The position numbers and the translations under genes were made by a program. Below are positions 1 through 12,215 of a stretch of 64,000 nucleotides of DNA, piece by piece. Origin of the DNA: Niebla homalea (Eukaryota > Ascomycota > Lecanoromycetes > Lecanorales > Ramalinaceae). Each line of letters begins with the position of its first letter. The first letter of the stretch is position 1. The stretch lies in contig JAHGAU010000010.1 of NCBI GenBank assembly GCA_019925105.1, forward strand, positions 310,001-374,000, read 5' to 3'. The notes under the pieces were generated by a model, which was given only the letters and a program-made list of their open reading frames with translations, ran no database searches and had not been told where the DNA came from.

Positions 1-148
1 GGACGAGTTGCTCAAGGCAGTGGATACGAGTAGTGGGGAGATCAATTATACTGGTTCGTCTATCTCTGCTGAAATTATACCTATTTATATTGGCACCTTT
101 TTGACTGATGGTCGCACAGAGCTTGTCCGCACCATTCTGGCCAACTAA
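1..148 (+). CDS. Myosin light chain (Cdc4/Mlc1 type), 3' end
   Basis: This is the C-terminal end of an EF-hand myosin light chain, the small calmodulin-like subunit that binds myosin IQ motifs at the cytokinetic ring. The exon runs from the window edge to 53. An intron (54-119, GT..CAG, 66 bp, phase 1) follows, and the last exon (120-148) ends in TAA. Joined, the tail reads DELLKAVDTSSGEINY and then TELVRTILAN. This is the last EF-hand loop and helix of fungal Cdc4/Mlc1 proteins. The loop has Asp, Ser and Gly where a calcium loop would, but in this family the last hand is often not calcium-binding. Only about 26 residues are visible, so calmodulin-like relatives cannot be fully excluded. Confidence 0.8.
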   Translation, partial: DELLKAVDTSSGEINYTGSSISAEIIPIYIGTFLTDGRTELVRTILAN

Positions 149-503
149 GTTGGTATCCATAATTCCTCGTCCCTCGAACTTGACATCCCAAGATCGACTC
201 GGCTAGAGTACTCCAAAGGCGTTGGTGGTGATCAAGAGCATGTATACGTATGCATACCGAAAGAAATATATCAGGTGTTTGTTTTTGCATTGGGGCATGG
301 TCGCCTCCTTGCTGTCAATGGTTCAAGTGGTGAAGAGTCGAGCATTTGATAGCCATAGTAAACCCTGAAGAGGCCAGACACTCCTATTACGGAATCTTCG
401 TCTTGCTAAACCCTCCTCCGTGCTCTTCGTAGCTGAAGTCCCTTCATCCCATCACATTGCCGATTTTGCTCCACTCAATATCTCGTTCTCATCCTGAATT
501 CTG
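149..503. other. 3' flank between convergent genes, no gene seen
   Basis: This stretch separates the convergent myosin light chain and STEEP1-like genes. It becomes CT-rich from about 410. I see no coding frame with protein-like composition. Confidence 0.5.
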
Positions 504-1289
504 TCACCTGCTCCGCAATCCCCTCGTCTGCTTTTCATTCTCCAACATCCCCAGAATCCCTCCAAATCCATCCTCTCCTCTCCACCCCCCTCTCCACCTT
601 CCCAGAAAAGAAAAAAAAGAAGAGAAAAAACCCATCCACATGCGCCGCCCCCTCACCCCCTCCTCCCCCCATCTCCGCCTCCCCAACCAAACCCCCTCAA
701 AGAAATACATCACCCTCCCCATTTCCCCCTCCCCCTCCTCTTGGCCACCCACCATCCCGCCCGGAGGGCGGCGACGCACAACCTCATACCCGACACCACC
801 ACCACAGGCCCCACAGCGCCACTCCCTCCTCTTCTCGAAGCCATCGCTCCTCCTCACGACGACGGGTTTCCTCCGCGGTCTCATCGCGTTGCTCAACAGA
901 CTCGGTAGTAACTGCGGGGTCTCCTGCTTCTCCTCCTTCTGCTTCCGAGCGCTCATTATCTCTTCTGCTGCTGCTGCTGCTGCTGCTGCACTCGTATGCA
1001 TCGTCGTCGTTGTTGATGGTGGTGGTGGTGGTGGCACAGGCGCACAACCATCCGGCACCGACGAGAGGGGGAGGGAGACCGTTGTCGTGGGGATGTCGGT
1101 GGATGATGTGAAAGCAGGAGGAGGAGGAGGAGGTGGTGGTGGTGGTGGTGGTAAGGGGAGGATGATGGCGCGGTCGAGGGCCGGGGCGGCGCGCCGCGGG
1201 AGCGAGGGCAGAGGGTAGGGCGTGCAGAGCAGGAGGGTGGAGCAGCTGCGGTGGTGGTATGTGTGCAGCAGCAGCGGGGGAGGGGGCAT
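504..1289 (-). CDS. STEEP1/UPF0428 (CXorf56) family protein
   Basis: A 261-aa reading frame. Residues about 8-45 (YHHRSCSTLLLCTPYPLPSL, then a stretch rich in RR, AAPALDRA and ILPL) match the N-terminal part of the STEEP1/CXorf56 family, where a YxCxC-type strand precedes an LPxRxxD segment. After a low-complexity insert, residues about 140-175 contain VVVRRSDGFEKRREWRCGAC, matching the family's RRPEGIERQYRKKCAKCG zinc-ribbon-like strand, followed by VGYEV. In animals the family is linked to STING export and to spliceosomes; fungi generally lack STING, so its role here is open. The linker is poly-Pro plus Ala8 encoded by triplet repeats. The first Cys of the N-terminal pair looks lost. ATG at 1289 is the only in-frame start. 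The C-terminal 60 residues are less family-like and could hide an unrecognised intron. Confidence 0.6.
   Translation of the reverse strand: MPPPPLLLHTYHHRSCSTLLLCTPYPLPSLPRRAAPALDRAIILPLPPPPPPPPPPPPAFTSSTDIPTTTVSLPLSSVPDGCAPVPPPPPPSTTTTMHTSAAAAAAAAEEIMSARKQKEEKQETPQLLPSLLSNAMRPRRKPVVVRRSDGFEKRREWRCGACGGGVGYEVVRRRPPGGMVGGQEEGEGEMGRVMYFFEGVWLGRRRWGEEGVRGRRMWMGFFSSFFSFLGRWRGGWRGEDGFGGILGMLENEKQTRGLRSR
965..988. repeat. (CTG)8 microsatellite
   Basis: Eight perfect CTG units. On the minus strand they are read as an Ala tract (GCA codons) in the linker of the STEEP1-like protein. Likely to vary in length between strains. Confidence 0.9.
1116..1152. repeat. (GGA)n(GGT)n compound microsatellite
   Basis: About five GGA units run straight into about seven GGT units. 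On the minus strand they encode the poly-Pro tract of the STEEP1-like protein. A shorter GGT run lies at about 1016-1034, and a (GA)n run at about 1362-1379 lies just upstream of the start codon. Confidence 0.85.
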
Positions 1290-4200
1290 TGCGTCCTCGA
1301 AGGAGCGAGCAGGGACGGGCGAGAGTGGGTGGGGGGGGATGAGGTGTTGCGATCGTGATATGAGAGAGAGAGAGAGAGACGGGTAGTGGTGCGGTGGTGA
1401 TGGTGGAAGGGGGGGAGGTGAGGGTGGAGAAAAGATTTAGCCAAGGTTGAGCAAATTGAGCCCGGGTTCTGTAGGTAGTAGAGCAAGGTGGTTGATTAAG
1501 CTACCTACAGTAGCTGCTAGTTATACTATGAAGCTGACTAAGCTAAAAATCCCCAGGTGGTGAGATTGGAGGTGTCGTGCGTTCTGAATTGCGAGAGGAG
1601 GAGGGGGGAAGCGTGATGCTGCTAAAGGAGGAGGAAGAATGGCAGATTTGAGGGTGAGGGTAATGACAATGGCGCGCCGAAGCAGGTCAGTCAGATGTAG
1701 GGGACGCAGTGGGAGTTGAATGAAGCGATGTGGGCGTGATGGCGCAAAAGTCTGAGGGTACGGCCACGCGATAGGATCAACAGGTATTTCAGTGGAGGTA
1801 TGATTTCAAAGCTGGTCGTCAAAGCTACCTCCATATAGTTTCATACAGATATTTGCGCCACATCCGTTCCGACAATGCGCCACACCCGAAGCTGCTTTTC
1901 GCTTGCCAACGTCATAACGTCAAGCATAAGGTATCCTGACAAGTTATTAGCTGGCGACCTGGCGTCCCACTCCATACAGATGACCTCATGAAAGGGATGG
2001 TCATGATGATGTTTCCGGAAAATCCCACATCCAGAGCTCTGGAAGCCCATGAACGGCTAGACCTGTGGATCGGCACTCATCAGGACGAGAATCACACGAG
2101 CTAGTATTGGCTGACATCGAATTCTCGCCATGGCATTCCTTCAAAACCCATTTCCAAGTGGTGCAAAAGTCAAAACAAGCCGCATGTTTCAACTTCCACT
2201 GGACCGGAGGTAGCTCCGCCTTGATATTCACGATCCATCCTATCAGACCCATTACCAGGCCCCATGAGGCACTTGTCACACTCGGCTGGACCTGGGGTGT
2301 TGCACTAATGCGCAGAAGCACATATATTGATAATGCATAGCCTGGCCGCTTTGCGACGCAACCTCCCCGGCTGCGTGGAGTTTGAATCCGGCCAACTTGG
2401 GGGCGTGAACTGCTCAGGCATCAGCCAATCATGAGAACGGAAGTTGCGACCATTAATGGCTCAATCGAATGGGCCGCCGCTAGAGGCATTTCCACGCACA
2501 TGAGGTCCCATTTTAAGAGCGAGCGTCCATATAATTTGCGCTTTGACACTCGAAGAAGTTCGTTCAACAGATTTGTCAAGGGCTGCGTCCTGCCGAAATC
2601 TTGGTATCCGTCCAGTCCTGCACCGGACAGTGCCGGTTGTACTGATATCTAGTTTATGTAAAGCTGATCATGCTCGGATATCAGGGCAAAGTTGGGGCTC
2701 GGAGCAAATGAGGGTGGTTCGGATGCGCCGGTCGCAAGAATGTAATCCTGTTTGCCCATTGTCCAGCACAGATCCACACTTGTGCATGCACCATCGCTTG
2801 TGATGTATTGGACCGGCCCATCTTCCGTCAAAATCAACGACCGGCATTGTTGTGCATTTCCGGACCTTTCCTCGGCCGTTGGGCGCTTGTCATGGCTTGA
2901 GGTTCCGATATATTCTGCCAGCAATCTGTCCTTTTCTGTCCTCCTCTTCACGCACTTGTCACTCTGGAGTCATTGCGAAACACTCACAACCTGCAAGATC
3001 TGACTTTGGAATTTTCATGGGCAGCGCGTTGTTGAGGCATCCTTCCCTCAGACTACAGCGATCAACATTTGTACTCCAATTGTGGTTCTTCGAAGCCTAA
3101 CGTGGTGCCTTCGGCAAGACCGCTTTATCGAGAAATCAAAAGTAGGATTGATTAGGCAACGGAAATCAGGCTGAAGGGATGAATGCTGGAGGCGCGAGAA
3201 ATTTGCATCGCTAACAGCCATAATGAAGCAGCCAAAAAAGTCTAGGTCCGGCCTGCATGACCGTCTATTTACCACTTGATTGGAAGCAAGAGAAGGAAGA
3301 GACTTACTCCAGCATGCCTCTTCTTACCAGCATTCACCAGCGACATTTTCTTTCGATCCTGCTGAATCGGCCAAAGAAAAAAGGGTACAGGAAGAGCCAG
3401 GAAGCATCGGTCGATGGTGGGTATGAGCAGGCGATGTGCAGGCCCCCTCTCGTGCCGACCTTCCTCGCCGGTGAGACACCGAGAGAAAGGAATGGAGAGG
3501 GGGAAAGGCCAGATGATCGTGGTGTGGTGCGAGCATCTACCATTGGGGTAGCCGTGGGATGACGCTGCTTGTCTCAAAACCGATGCTGTTGATTGATTCT
3601 TGGGAGATCTCGGATCGCTGCCAACGCAGGCGATGTCGAAGGCGGAGAATGGCATGGAATCCGACGATCCTCTTCTCAAGATTCTGCATGGTATGAAATC
3701 TGGGGGAATGTATGAGTTTTCCATCCTCCGTAGGTCTTTGAAACGTAGATCGCAGTCACAGTGGTGAGATGGATCGTGATCAACGATGATGTATCTCGCG
3801 TAATCAGGGACCAGTAGGATCGCATGGAGCAGACTGACCATAGCATCATCGATAAATGATAGCCACCCCAATCGAGATGAGGCAAGTCATCCTCAATTTT
3901 AGAAGTAGATATCTATAGTTCCCCTGAAGCCCAACCAGTCTTCCGACGTCTCTTCCTCAATTCAGCACATTTCGACATGAAAGATCGGAAAGTAGAAGCT
4001 GCAACTGTGGGGCTTCAGCCCAGCTATTAGCGATTGCATTTGCCTCAGAGGCACTTTATCCAGAATGGTGCTTAGATTCCGCTTAGGAGATACAGATATT
4101 CCGATTCCTGGGGACACATCCGAGCGTACGTATGAAATCATCGGTTGCCACCCATGACCTGATGCTTTCCTGACTGGAAAACTCCTGTTCCACACACCGC

Positions 4201-4438
4201 ACCAATCACATGAAGGCGTTGACAATCGTAACGTAACGCCTAGTCTATTTGTTCTTGCTCTTCTTTGTCCAGATGAAAACATGGGGAGCTTTGCGATTTC
4301 AAGAACTTTGCCCGTACGCATGACTGCCAACGTACATGGCTCATACTTTGACCCAGGCTAGCTTCTAGGATCCGCATTCATTGTCTACTTCGGAAGATTC
4401 GGAAGATTCGAGACCAGAGCTCTGGCTTGGCGGCCACA
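1290..4438. other. Intergenic region of 3.1 kb upstream of two divergent genes
   Basis: Divergent upstream region of the STEEP1-like gene and the Zn2Cys6 regulator. The longest frame (200 aa, minus strand, about 3269-3871) has no recognisable domain and irregular composition, and I do not call it. Just before the regulator, the 9-base unit CGGAAGATT is repeated in tandem at 4391-4408. Nothing else supportable is seen. Confidence 0.5.
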
Positions 4439-6809
4439 ATGTCCTTCCGTGAGCTTGCTCCCTATGGCACGCCAGGCGAGTCCTCTGCATCCTCGTCCGC
4501 TAGAGCAATCCAAAGCACGGGATCCACCTCCACAGCCCCGACCAGTGCGGACCCTGGTGAGAGCGGTGGAGGAGGAGGAGGACGAGGAGGAGGACCTCCT
4601 GGCAAAGGAGATGACGGTTCTTCTCGACGTCGAAGGGGAGCAGGATCTGTTTCACAGAAAGCTTGCGATGCCTGTCGTCATGCCAGACAGAAGGTAAGTG
4701 TCGTCATGCTTCGAATAGCGATATCTCCTTCCTTCTTTCATGGGGAGTACAGAAAACTGATGTGCTTTCAATATTTTTTGGTCATGAAGTGTGACGGAAT
4801 CGAACCAAACTCCTGCAGCAAATGCGTCCAACGCAAAATCCGATGCGAGTGGACGCCTCATACCAAGGAGTCCAAAAGTAACTTGATCCATCAGATTCAG
4901 CGACTACAAGCTCGCAATGAACAAATGGCCGGGGAAAGCGCCAAAAATGAAGCAGATAGGCGGCGTGATTTTCGCCAAAATGACGAGTGGAGACGCGTGA
5001 TCATGGAGACAATAGCGCAGCACGGTCATGACTGGGAGATCATCGAAAGGCTCAAAGAAGGTCAAACTTTCGAGTCAATTGCGAATGGGCTCCTGGCTGA
5101 GGATCCCGAATTGCATAATCCATTGAGCGAAGTTGTCAAACGATTCGAAGAGCAGTCCAGGGGCTATGACGGCAGTCGGCGAGAAGAGAATCTCTACAGC
5201 TCTGCCCGACAGTGGACCAATGTCAGCAGCGATCACAAACTCATTGGGCATTTGATTGAACTATATCTTACCTGGGTCCATCCTGTACATATGCTGTTCA
5301 GCGAGTCTCACTTCGTCTTGGGCTTTCGGGAGATCGCCGAAGGGAAAGAGAGTGAGCATTGTTCGGAAGCACTGGTCAATGCGATATGTGCCATGGCGTG
5401 TCACCTGTTGGATGAGGGTACGACTGCACAAATTCCACCCACGGGTGACGTGACAAGCCGTGTGAATGTTACCCGGCTTCGGCAAGGCTTCATGGATGAG
5501 GCCAAGAAGAGACTACAAGAAGCCAGCTATGACGCTACCGCCTCCATTCAGTCCTTGGCAATCATGTATCTCGTGGATTGGAGCTCGGGCCGTGCTCGAA
5601 ACGCGTTGGGCTATCTTCAGTCTGCAAGCGAAGCGCTCCGTCCATGGTATGATGGGCAATCCAATGAGGCTGCTAAGATCACCTTCTGGGGGATCAGGAC
5701 TCTTGTGACGTAAGCCCCTTACCTCGTGCCATCGTCCTCAACCTTTGCTCATTTTGCTTGCCAGTGTGTGCATCGGGGCTACCCACCAGAAGCTCCATAC
5801 CCCCCCTGTGACCAAAGCGGATGGTGTCTTCCACAATGTCGATCTGAAAAGAGATGGAGAGGTCTGGAAGTTCTATAGACAACCAGGCGATGAGAAAGTG
5901 ATTCCGCCGAGCCCCAGCCATGCTACCATGACGGCTTGCTACCAGTCACGACTTTTCCGTCTCGTGAGCCGTATCAATAGCCTCTATTGCGGCACAATGG
6001 GAAAAGTGAAATGGCCGACGGTTGCCGAGTTGATCGATAGAATGTTAGCTTGGAAGAGAGGCTTGCCTGACGAATTGCAGATCGGGTTTGATGGGATAAA
6101 TGCTTTGCCACACATTCTTTACCTCCAGTACGTGGAAGACCTTACTGTCTCAGCTTTGACTGATCCAAATCATAGCATCCAATATCATTGCGTGAATGTC
6201 CAGCTACTAAACCCTCTGGCCCAAAGTGGCATCTTTGAAGGCGCCCAGTTGCAGGAGATCTGCTCGGAAATTGTACAGCACGCCAGGCAGGGATTGGACA
6301 TTGTACAACGATCATGTGAGTTGTACACGGCGCGGTTTCACATGCCACTCTTGTCCCTCTGTTGCATCCTTCTTGCGGATGCTATCATGGTGTACGATCC
6401 TCACCACGCATCTCAGGCTCTACGAATTGCCATGGGAGCCCTGCAAGAGGCTCGGATTGGCTTCCCTGTGTGTGATCCGCTCCAGGAACTGTTTCGCAAA
6501 CGGGCTGTTCGTCAAAAGGTCCAGGTGCCATCCGAACTGGTCAACACCATGAGCTCCAAGGTTCGCTTCAGCATGGACGACGTCCTTGACGCTTGTACTC
6601 GGCTTTCGTATGAACAGCCACTTTCTCAAGTCACGTGTCATTTCGACCCTGCCATGGCGTCTCAACGCGCTGATTTCGAGGCGATGAGCCAGTCACCCGC
6701 TACTGTGTCGTCGACAGGCAAGATGCAGATCGGTGCCGTACTCAATGATGGTGACGAGGCACGTCACCGACGGCCATCCTTGTACGAGGATCCAGGGTCT
6801 GACGAGTGA
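4439..6809 (+). CDS. Zn2Cys6 transcription factor with fungal-specific regulatory domain
   Basis: Three exons, 4439-4693, 4790-5709 and 5765-6809, give 739 aa. Introns 4694-4789 and 5710-5764 have GTAAG donors and agreeing phases. The first intron is a multiple of three and stays open, so it is easily missed. It splits the zinc cluster between residues 85 and 86. Cysteines are at 76, 79, 86, 94, 97 and 104, giving CX2CX6CX6?-type spacing with a basic RKIRC end, and a short coiled linker follows. Residues from about 250 (YLTWVHPVHMLFSESHF, then ALVNAICAMACHLLDEG and SIQSLAIMYLVDWSSGRARN) are the Fungal_trans domain (PF04082). The N-terminus is Ser/Gly-rich. I chose ATG 4439 because the frame has no earlier ATG. 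The target genes cannot be read from the sequence. Confidence 0.85.
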
Positions 6810-9689
6810 TAAAAAATACATATACCCAACATAGTGGCCAATCGTTCACAGATTGACAACCATCAATGCTGGTCGGACTCGTCTGGAGCTGATGAAAAAA
6901 TGAAGGAAGGCTACCTCGCGGACCAGGCCATCAGAGTAGGGGATAAGTAGACCAGAGTACAAGGAGAGAAGACGCATATAAGATTGCTTCATAGCGCGAT
7001 TCTTCAACGAATCCCAGCATCTCCAGAGTCCAGACCATTTCATCAAACATCCTTGATCGCATGTGAATCTTATCCCACGGCATCATCTAACATGTTCTCT
7101 CTTTCCAAGTGCAGTGAATTTTCTGAAGCTTTGGAGTATGGCCCAAGGCTCTGACGAAAGTAGAGCCCAGATGACGGTCGAATCCTAACGGCGGCAGCTC
7201 GATGTCCTCAGCCCTGCATACACGACGGATCTGATCAGCCATGACATTCCAGGATTGCATCCCACGTTCGAATATCCCGCAATCGTCTGCGTTTGGATCT
7301 CGAAGCCACCTTGAATACCGCAAAACATGTTGCGGAGGCACAGGGACAAATGGGTGTGAAGAGGAGGTAGAATCGTCAAGATATGTGGTGCATTTATAGC
7401 TGCGGCTCGCTATCCGCGGCAGTCTCACTTGACAAGTGGATACTGTCCCGTGGCTCTGGCTAGGGGAGCCTCATATATGGCACGTGTTGTTGCTGGGAGG
7501 TGTGGCGCCGTGAGCAAAGAGTGAGAAGGAAAGATTACGACCGTGCCATCCTTCTGTTCAGCCATCGTTAGAGATACGACATTTCCTCGACTGATATTTG
7601 TTTCCGGAGAAGGGAAGAGGTCGGCATTGTATCTGCGGGCAGTGGCAAGCGAGTATATGATAGGTATGATAGGAGCAGTGGGGCGATCTGGAGGATGAAA
7701 GGACGGCATCCGGCAATTTGCCACTGCCCAATCTTACAACGTTTGTACCCCTTTGAAATCTGGCCAGATGATGTACGCCATCTTTTCGATTATGTGCTCT
7801 CTAGCCAATCTGGGAGCTTTTGCGCCGAACTAACGCTACAGAGCATACGACTGATCACAAGTCATGAAAGGAAAGCAACCGCATTAGACTAGGTAGGTAG
7901 GTACGCTCCAACCGGCCTCAACCGGCCCGAACAGGCAATCATTCAGGCATGACTGCTCGGGCAAACGAGAAATGCACAGGACTTCCTCCAGACTACCTAG
8001 CAAGTCTCCAAGCGCGAATGAAGAAGGCTTTTGGTGGCCAATTATCGCAGGGATCTAGACTTTTCATCTTCGATGAAGATGTCTGATCGACAGAGCATGA
8101 CTAAGCGGACATCTGGGAGCCTGGACGTGGCGAAAGGCATTTCTTTGCCACATATTACGCCTGGGCTCTCTCCCATTCTTCTGGTCACGATCTCGATGTC
8201 ATTTTTTGTTTTCTTTCTGATTCTCCTTGGATCTGAAGACAGGGGGTGGAGGCAGCTGGAAGGTGAGAGGAGCAAATCGGCAGATGTTCCTTGGCATCAA
8301 ATATATCAGTACTCCCGTAGGCCGTAGCCCATAGTGATAGAGACCCTGCAGCGGGAGGACCGAGAACGGCGAGAAGACCCCTGGAGACCCTGAAGCGAGC
8401 GGGCAAACGTGCCATAGCAGCCGCGGGAACTGTGAAGCGCCGTACGGGTACGATTTCTTTCCACACGTACAAAATGATACCTCCCTAAATAGTAACAGAT
8501 ACCGATGCCTTTGCAGATGCGATGCTTGCCTCGACTCTCATCGAGATCATCGTCTTTTGGTGCTTCTAGCTTTGAAACGATGTCGGGGTGCATGCACGAT
8601 CTGCGCTGACCGCTCGATGCGTTTGTCACATACATACTGAGCACTCTCTGCTCAGCCATAATAGTGTCATCGTTGTCTGTCATTCAACATCTCGGCCCAT
8701 TTACAAAAGGAAGGAGCTGGCATACGCTTAGTTGAATAGCAATCAAGGTCCTCCAGTGGTGGTGTATAGCGCTCTGTGAGCAATTCATGGAGGCAATTCC
8801 TACCACTGTTCAGTGTTCTTTCAAACTGCGTGGACGTGTCGGTGTTTACTCTATTCACGCGACACTTCTCGTCTGGAGAAGTGATTGATTATCCGTGTGC
8901 AATTTCAGGAGCGACGACCCTGGCGGGAGAATGTCTGTGAGAGATGAGGCCTGGGGGATGAATTCCTTTTATTGCGACCTAGACCTTGATGGCCCCACGA
9001 TATTGCCGTTGTGTTAGTCTTGAGAAGCATTATACAGTGGTTTCTGAAATGAAGAGTCTGGTAGCCATATGGTGTTGGGGAAAATGTTAGGTAATACAGC
9101 TGGGAAGTGCCAGTCAGGGAATTGAATGGGCCTTGATTAGACCGGGGCGACGGTGTCCGTCTGAAGCGGAAGTGTTGAATCTGGTAAGACGAATAAACGC
9201 AGTAGATGATGCACGAGCGCACAAGTCAGAAGACAAGAGAAGGTCAACCGAGACCACAAACCAGATTTGAGTATTACGACCGTACGTTGTCATCAATATC
9301 TGCTTATCAACAGATCCTGTACCCAAACTTGGTTCAAAAGTCGAGCCCTGTAAAATGGTGATCGGATTTGGTGTAGATGTTGATTCTGTATCGTCCATCG
9401 GTGCGACTAAGGTTCAATAACAGCTAACAGCTGTCTTCTTAAGTACCATTGGAGGAGAAGCCGAAATCAGCATGGTTTCTGGGAAGTTGCTCGTATTGAG
9501 ACCGCCCGACTTTGCACGCGTGGAAGCAAAGCTGTCGTGCATTGGGCGCCTCCGTTCGAACCAGCTTGCATGTCGCAGCCAAAGCTCATAGTAATTGCTT
9601 CCGCCTTCGTTTGCGGCCCTTGCTCGTCAGCATTGCTCCAGGAGAATCCAGGGGCCGCCATGTCCCCAGATTGCCATTCTGATGCAGCC
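6810..9689. other. Intergenic region of 2.9 kb, no convincing gene
   Basis: This lies between two convergent genes. A minus-strand frame at 7087-7428 has fairly protein-like composition (for example RYSRWLRDPN and ELPPLGFDRHLG) but has no upstream ATG and no recognised domain, so I leave it uncalled. A short AGGT tandem (AGGTAGGTAGGTAC) is at about 7890-7903. The rest shows nothing supportable. Confidence 0.45.
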
Positions 9690-10797
9690 TCATTGCATAG
9701 CGCATTCTCTAGCCTCCTTCACGGCTTCACTCCCCCTCCCCTGTGCCTCCTCCTCATCCATCTTTCTCCGCTCCCATTGAAGTCTGTTGTCAGCATTGTT
9801 GGTCGAGACATATCCGTCCTCTCCGGGTAATCGCCGCTTATCACGACCATACTCAGCCACAGTGTACACCCTCCGCCCAGTTACTTCATCGTCCTCACAA
9901 AGGTCTACATATAATAGATTGTTATCGTCGCGGATGTACATTGGTGGGTGGTAGTCATTTCTCCTCGATGGCTTCTCCCGAAATGGATGCGTCGGCTCAT
10001 GTATGTAATGGTTAGCTTCTGCCAGTTCCTGCAGCCGTGGTTCTTCGTCTGGGTGCGCTAGCATTGGGGCGGGTGAAGGGCTGGGGATTGCGAATGGGCG
10101 GGGAAGACCGTTCATTTGCGTTGGAGTGGTTGGCGCATCTGGAAGGAAGCCCATTCTTCGAGGGTCATGAGGACCAATAGTGACGTACTCTGGGGTGAGA
10201 GAACGCTCGTCGTCAGGCAAAGGATAGCCGGTCGATTCTTGTGCACGCCTTCTTGGCCTCAGCGTCGGGCTTGAAGATCTGCACATGTAATACATGAGCA
10301 ACGTTGATCATTTCAAAATTCCACATGGCAGCATTGATGGGGTGACTCTTCGCCTGTAGACCATGATGAAGGAGTGCTGCAACAGAGGAGATACAAGTTA
10401 GCACTACGTACCCATTTGACACGGTGGCTCTAGGAGTCGTCATGGCTGCCTCCTTCTCCACTCGTTTTCGCTCCTCATCAGTGTATTCTGGCTCGGCTCG
10501 GCTATTCCCTGCAGCGCGAGCGTGAGACTCCTCGATTGCCTGGCAGACATCCATTTGACCCTTTGTTGGCTTGTTGGTTGGTAAGTTTTCCAGGATCTCA
10601 ACGTCGTTATCTGACTGGGTCATTATGACATGACCAAGATCTGGATCGGCAGCCCTATTCTCTGCAACAAGTGCCTCAGACTCCGCGATGGCTTGGCTTT
10701 CTTCCATTTCCTCCTTGGCCGACTCCTTGGACATCGCGATAGCCTGCTCGATATCCTGAGAATACTGAGCATCTAGGTCCATCTCGGCAGAGACCAT
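9690..10797 (-). CDS. Protein with three UIM-like motifs, function unknown
   Basis: Two exons (10797-10412 and 10278-9690) give 324 aa. The intron (10279-10411, 133 bp) has a strong GTACGT donor and a TGCAG acceptor, and the phase agrees. The N-terminal half carries three short acidic-AxxS helices of the ubiquitin-interacting-motif type: DIEQAIAMSKESAKEE, EESQAIAESEALVAE and DVCQAIEESHARAAG. The C-terminal half is Pro- and charge-rich and includes LLYVDLCEDDEVTGRRVYTV. UIMs bind ubiquitin in endocytosis, proteasome and deubiquitinase contexts. No catalytic domain is visible, so this could be an adaptor. The sequence just 5' of the ATG resembles an acceptor site (TTACAG), so a further upstream exon is possible. 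Alternative splicing of the middle intron cannot be excluded. Confidence 0.6.
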
Positions 10798-12215
10798 GTC
10801 TGTAACAATGTGACTAGGTGGTGGTGTTGTGGCGGCACCGAACCTTTTTACCTACAAAGTCAACAAATCGTCACAATGATGTAATATGGATTTTGAAAGA
10901 GGATGCCAGTATGTGACGTCGTACCAAATGCTCAAGGCGCCGTCATGGCGTTATTGGCCGGACTCTGTGCGAGTGTTCCTGTGTGGTCGGATATTATGAG
11001 GAAGCAAGGTTGGTTGACAATTAGATAAGTCGGCCCAGAGACGATGAGTGTCACGACGCCTGAAAAAAAATTCAATGAAATTCGCTGATTTGCGTGGTGG
11101 AGCTCTGCTTTGACACCTGAATAATTCACTTTGATAGGTCAGCCGGCATTGCGATGCCCCAACCCTGCTCGTACCAGATAAGACAGCTTCAGGAAGTTTA
11201 ACGGCTTGAAAATTGCAAAGACGCAAAGCTGGAACCAGAATCGCACCCAAGTCCTATGCGGACAGATGGTTGTTAGGAAGGCCTGTATCTCAGCTCCTGT
11301 TTGTCAAGAATCATGAAAGCCTGGCAGATGGCGGACAGCCTTACTTCTTGGACAAGACCACGAAAGCAGTCTGCCTGTAATTTGTAACCCAGTCAATTCT
11401 CGTTGAGATCTTCTTACCGAATTTATAGGATTATCAGCCTTGATGGGTTGGCCAGGAAGAAGCAAGGTATCAGGTATCAGGCGCCAACATTTGCCTGAGT
11501 CACATCTTAAAGACGATGATGAAGCAGCAGGTAGCCGACGTCGGAGTAGATGCTGAACGTGAACGGTAGTGAATGGCAGCCATGCAAGAGTCCAAACGAA
11601 GGATTGTATGTGGAAGTCTGTGGAGGGAGGAGAAACGTGAAGAATAGAAAGGCCTTCATGTTGTACGAAGTGGGCTCGCTTCATTGGAGCTTGCAAGCCT
11701 TTCCTTGGCTGGCATCCGCCGCAATGAGATTGTTGACCGAAGACTTGGGGAAAATGTTCCAGGAAGAAATGTTCCCAAACGCTAAAGCGTAGCTGCCTAC
11801 AATAAACGTGGAAGGAAATGCTCGGCTCCCTCGCTGCTGGCATTGATATCATTGTCGCCGGAAGAATCTAGTTGTACGGAATAGGCTATTCAAGTTAATT
11901 GAGAATGCTTGGCGCCCAATTTCCTTGCACGCAGCGTAGATTACACATGTCACGCGCCAAGCATTCCCAATTGACTGAAGCAGCGAAGCAGCGTAGGTAT
12001 CCTTATTCTTTTTTCCGAAGGTACACATGCCACAAAGTCGAGGCTCTCTCTCGGCTCTCTCTCGGCTCTCACTGTTGAAGCAAAACCCATTGTCCTACGA
12101 GACCTTCTCCTTGTAACCCTGCACCGCTTCACTTCGACCCGTGTTCGCAATGTGTTGGCTTCCTAGACGGCGGTAGACCCAACTTTCTCCGCTTGCAACA
12201 TCTTCAATAGCCACG
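10798..12215. other. Divergent upstream region, no gene seen
   Basis: 1.4 kb between the divergent UIM protein and beta'-COP genes. A minus-strand frame of 182 aa (11304-11852) has no domain signal and I do not call it. The last 200 bases before 12216 contain short direct repeats of CTCTCTCGG. Confidence 0.45.

Noticed and set aside
457..1218. 253-aa plus-strand frame with poly-Ala and poly-Gly
   Set aside because: It overlaps the minus-strand STEEP1-like frame, and its repeats are shadows of the same microsatellites. The family match is only on the minus strand.
3269..3871. 200-aa minus-strand frame
   Set aside because: No domain, irregular composition and no splice partners; likely a chance open frame.
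7087..7428. 113-codon minus frame with protein-like stretches
   Set aside because: Starts at GTG with no upstream ATG or clear splice pair. I could not support a gene model, although a real short gene is possible.
11304..11852. 182-aa minus frame upstream of beta'-COP
   Set aside because: No recognisable domain, and the matching plus-strand frames are equally random.
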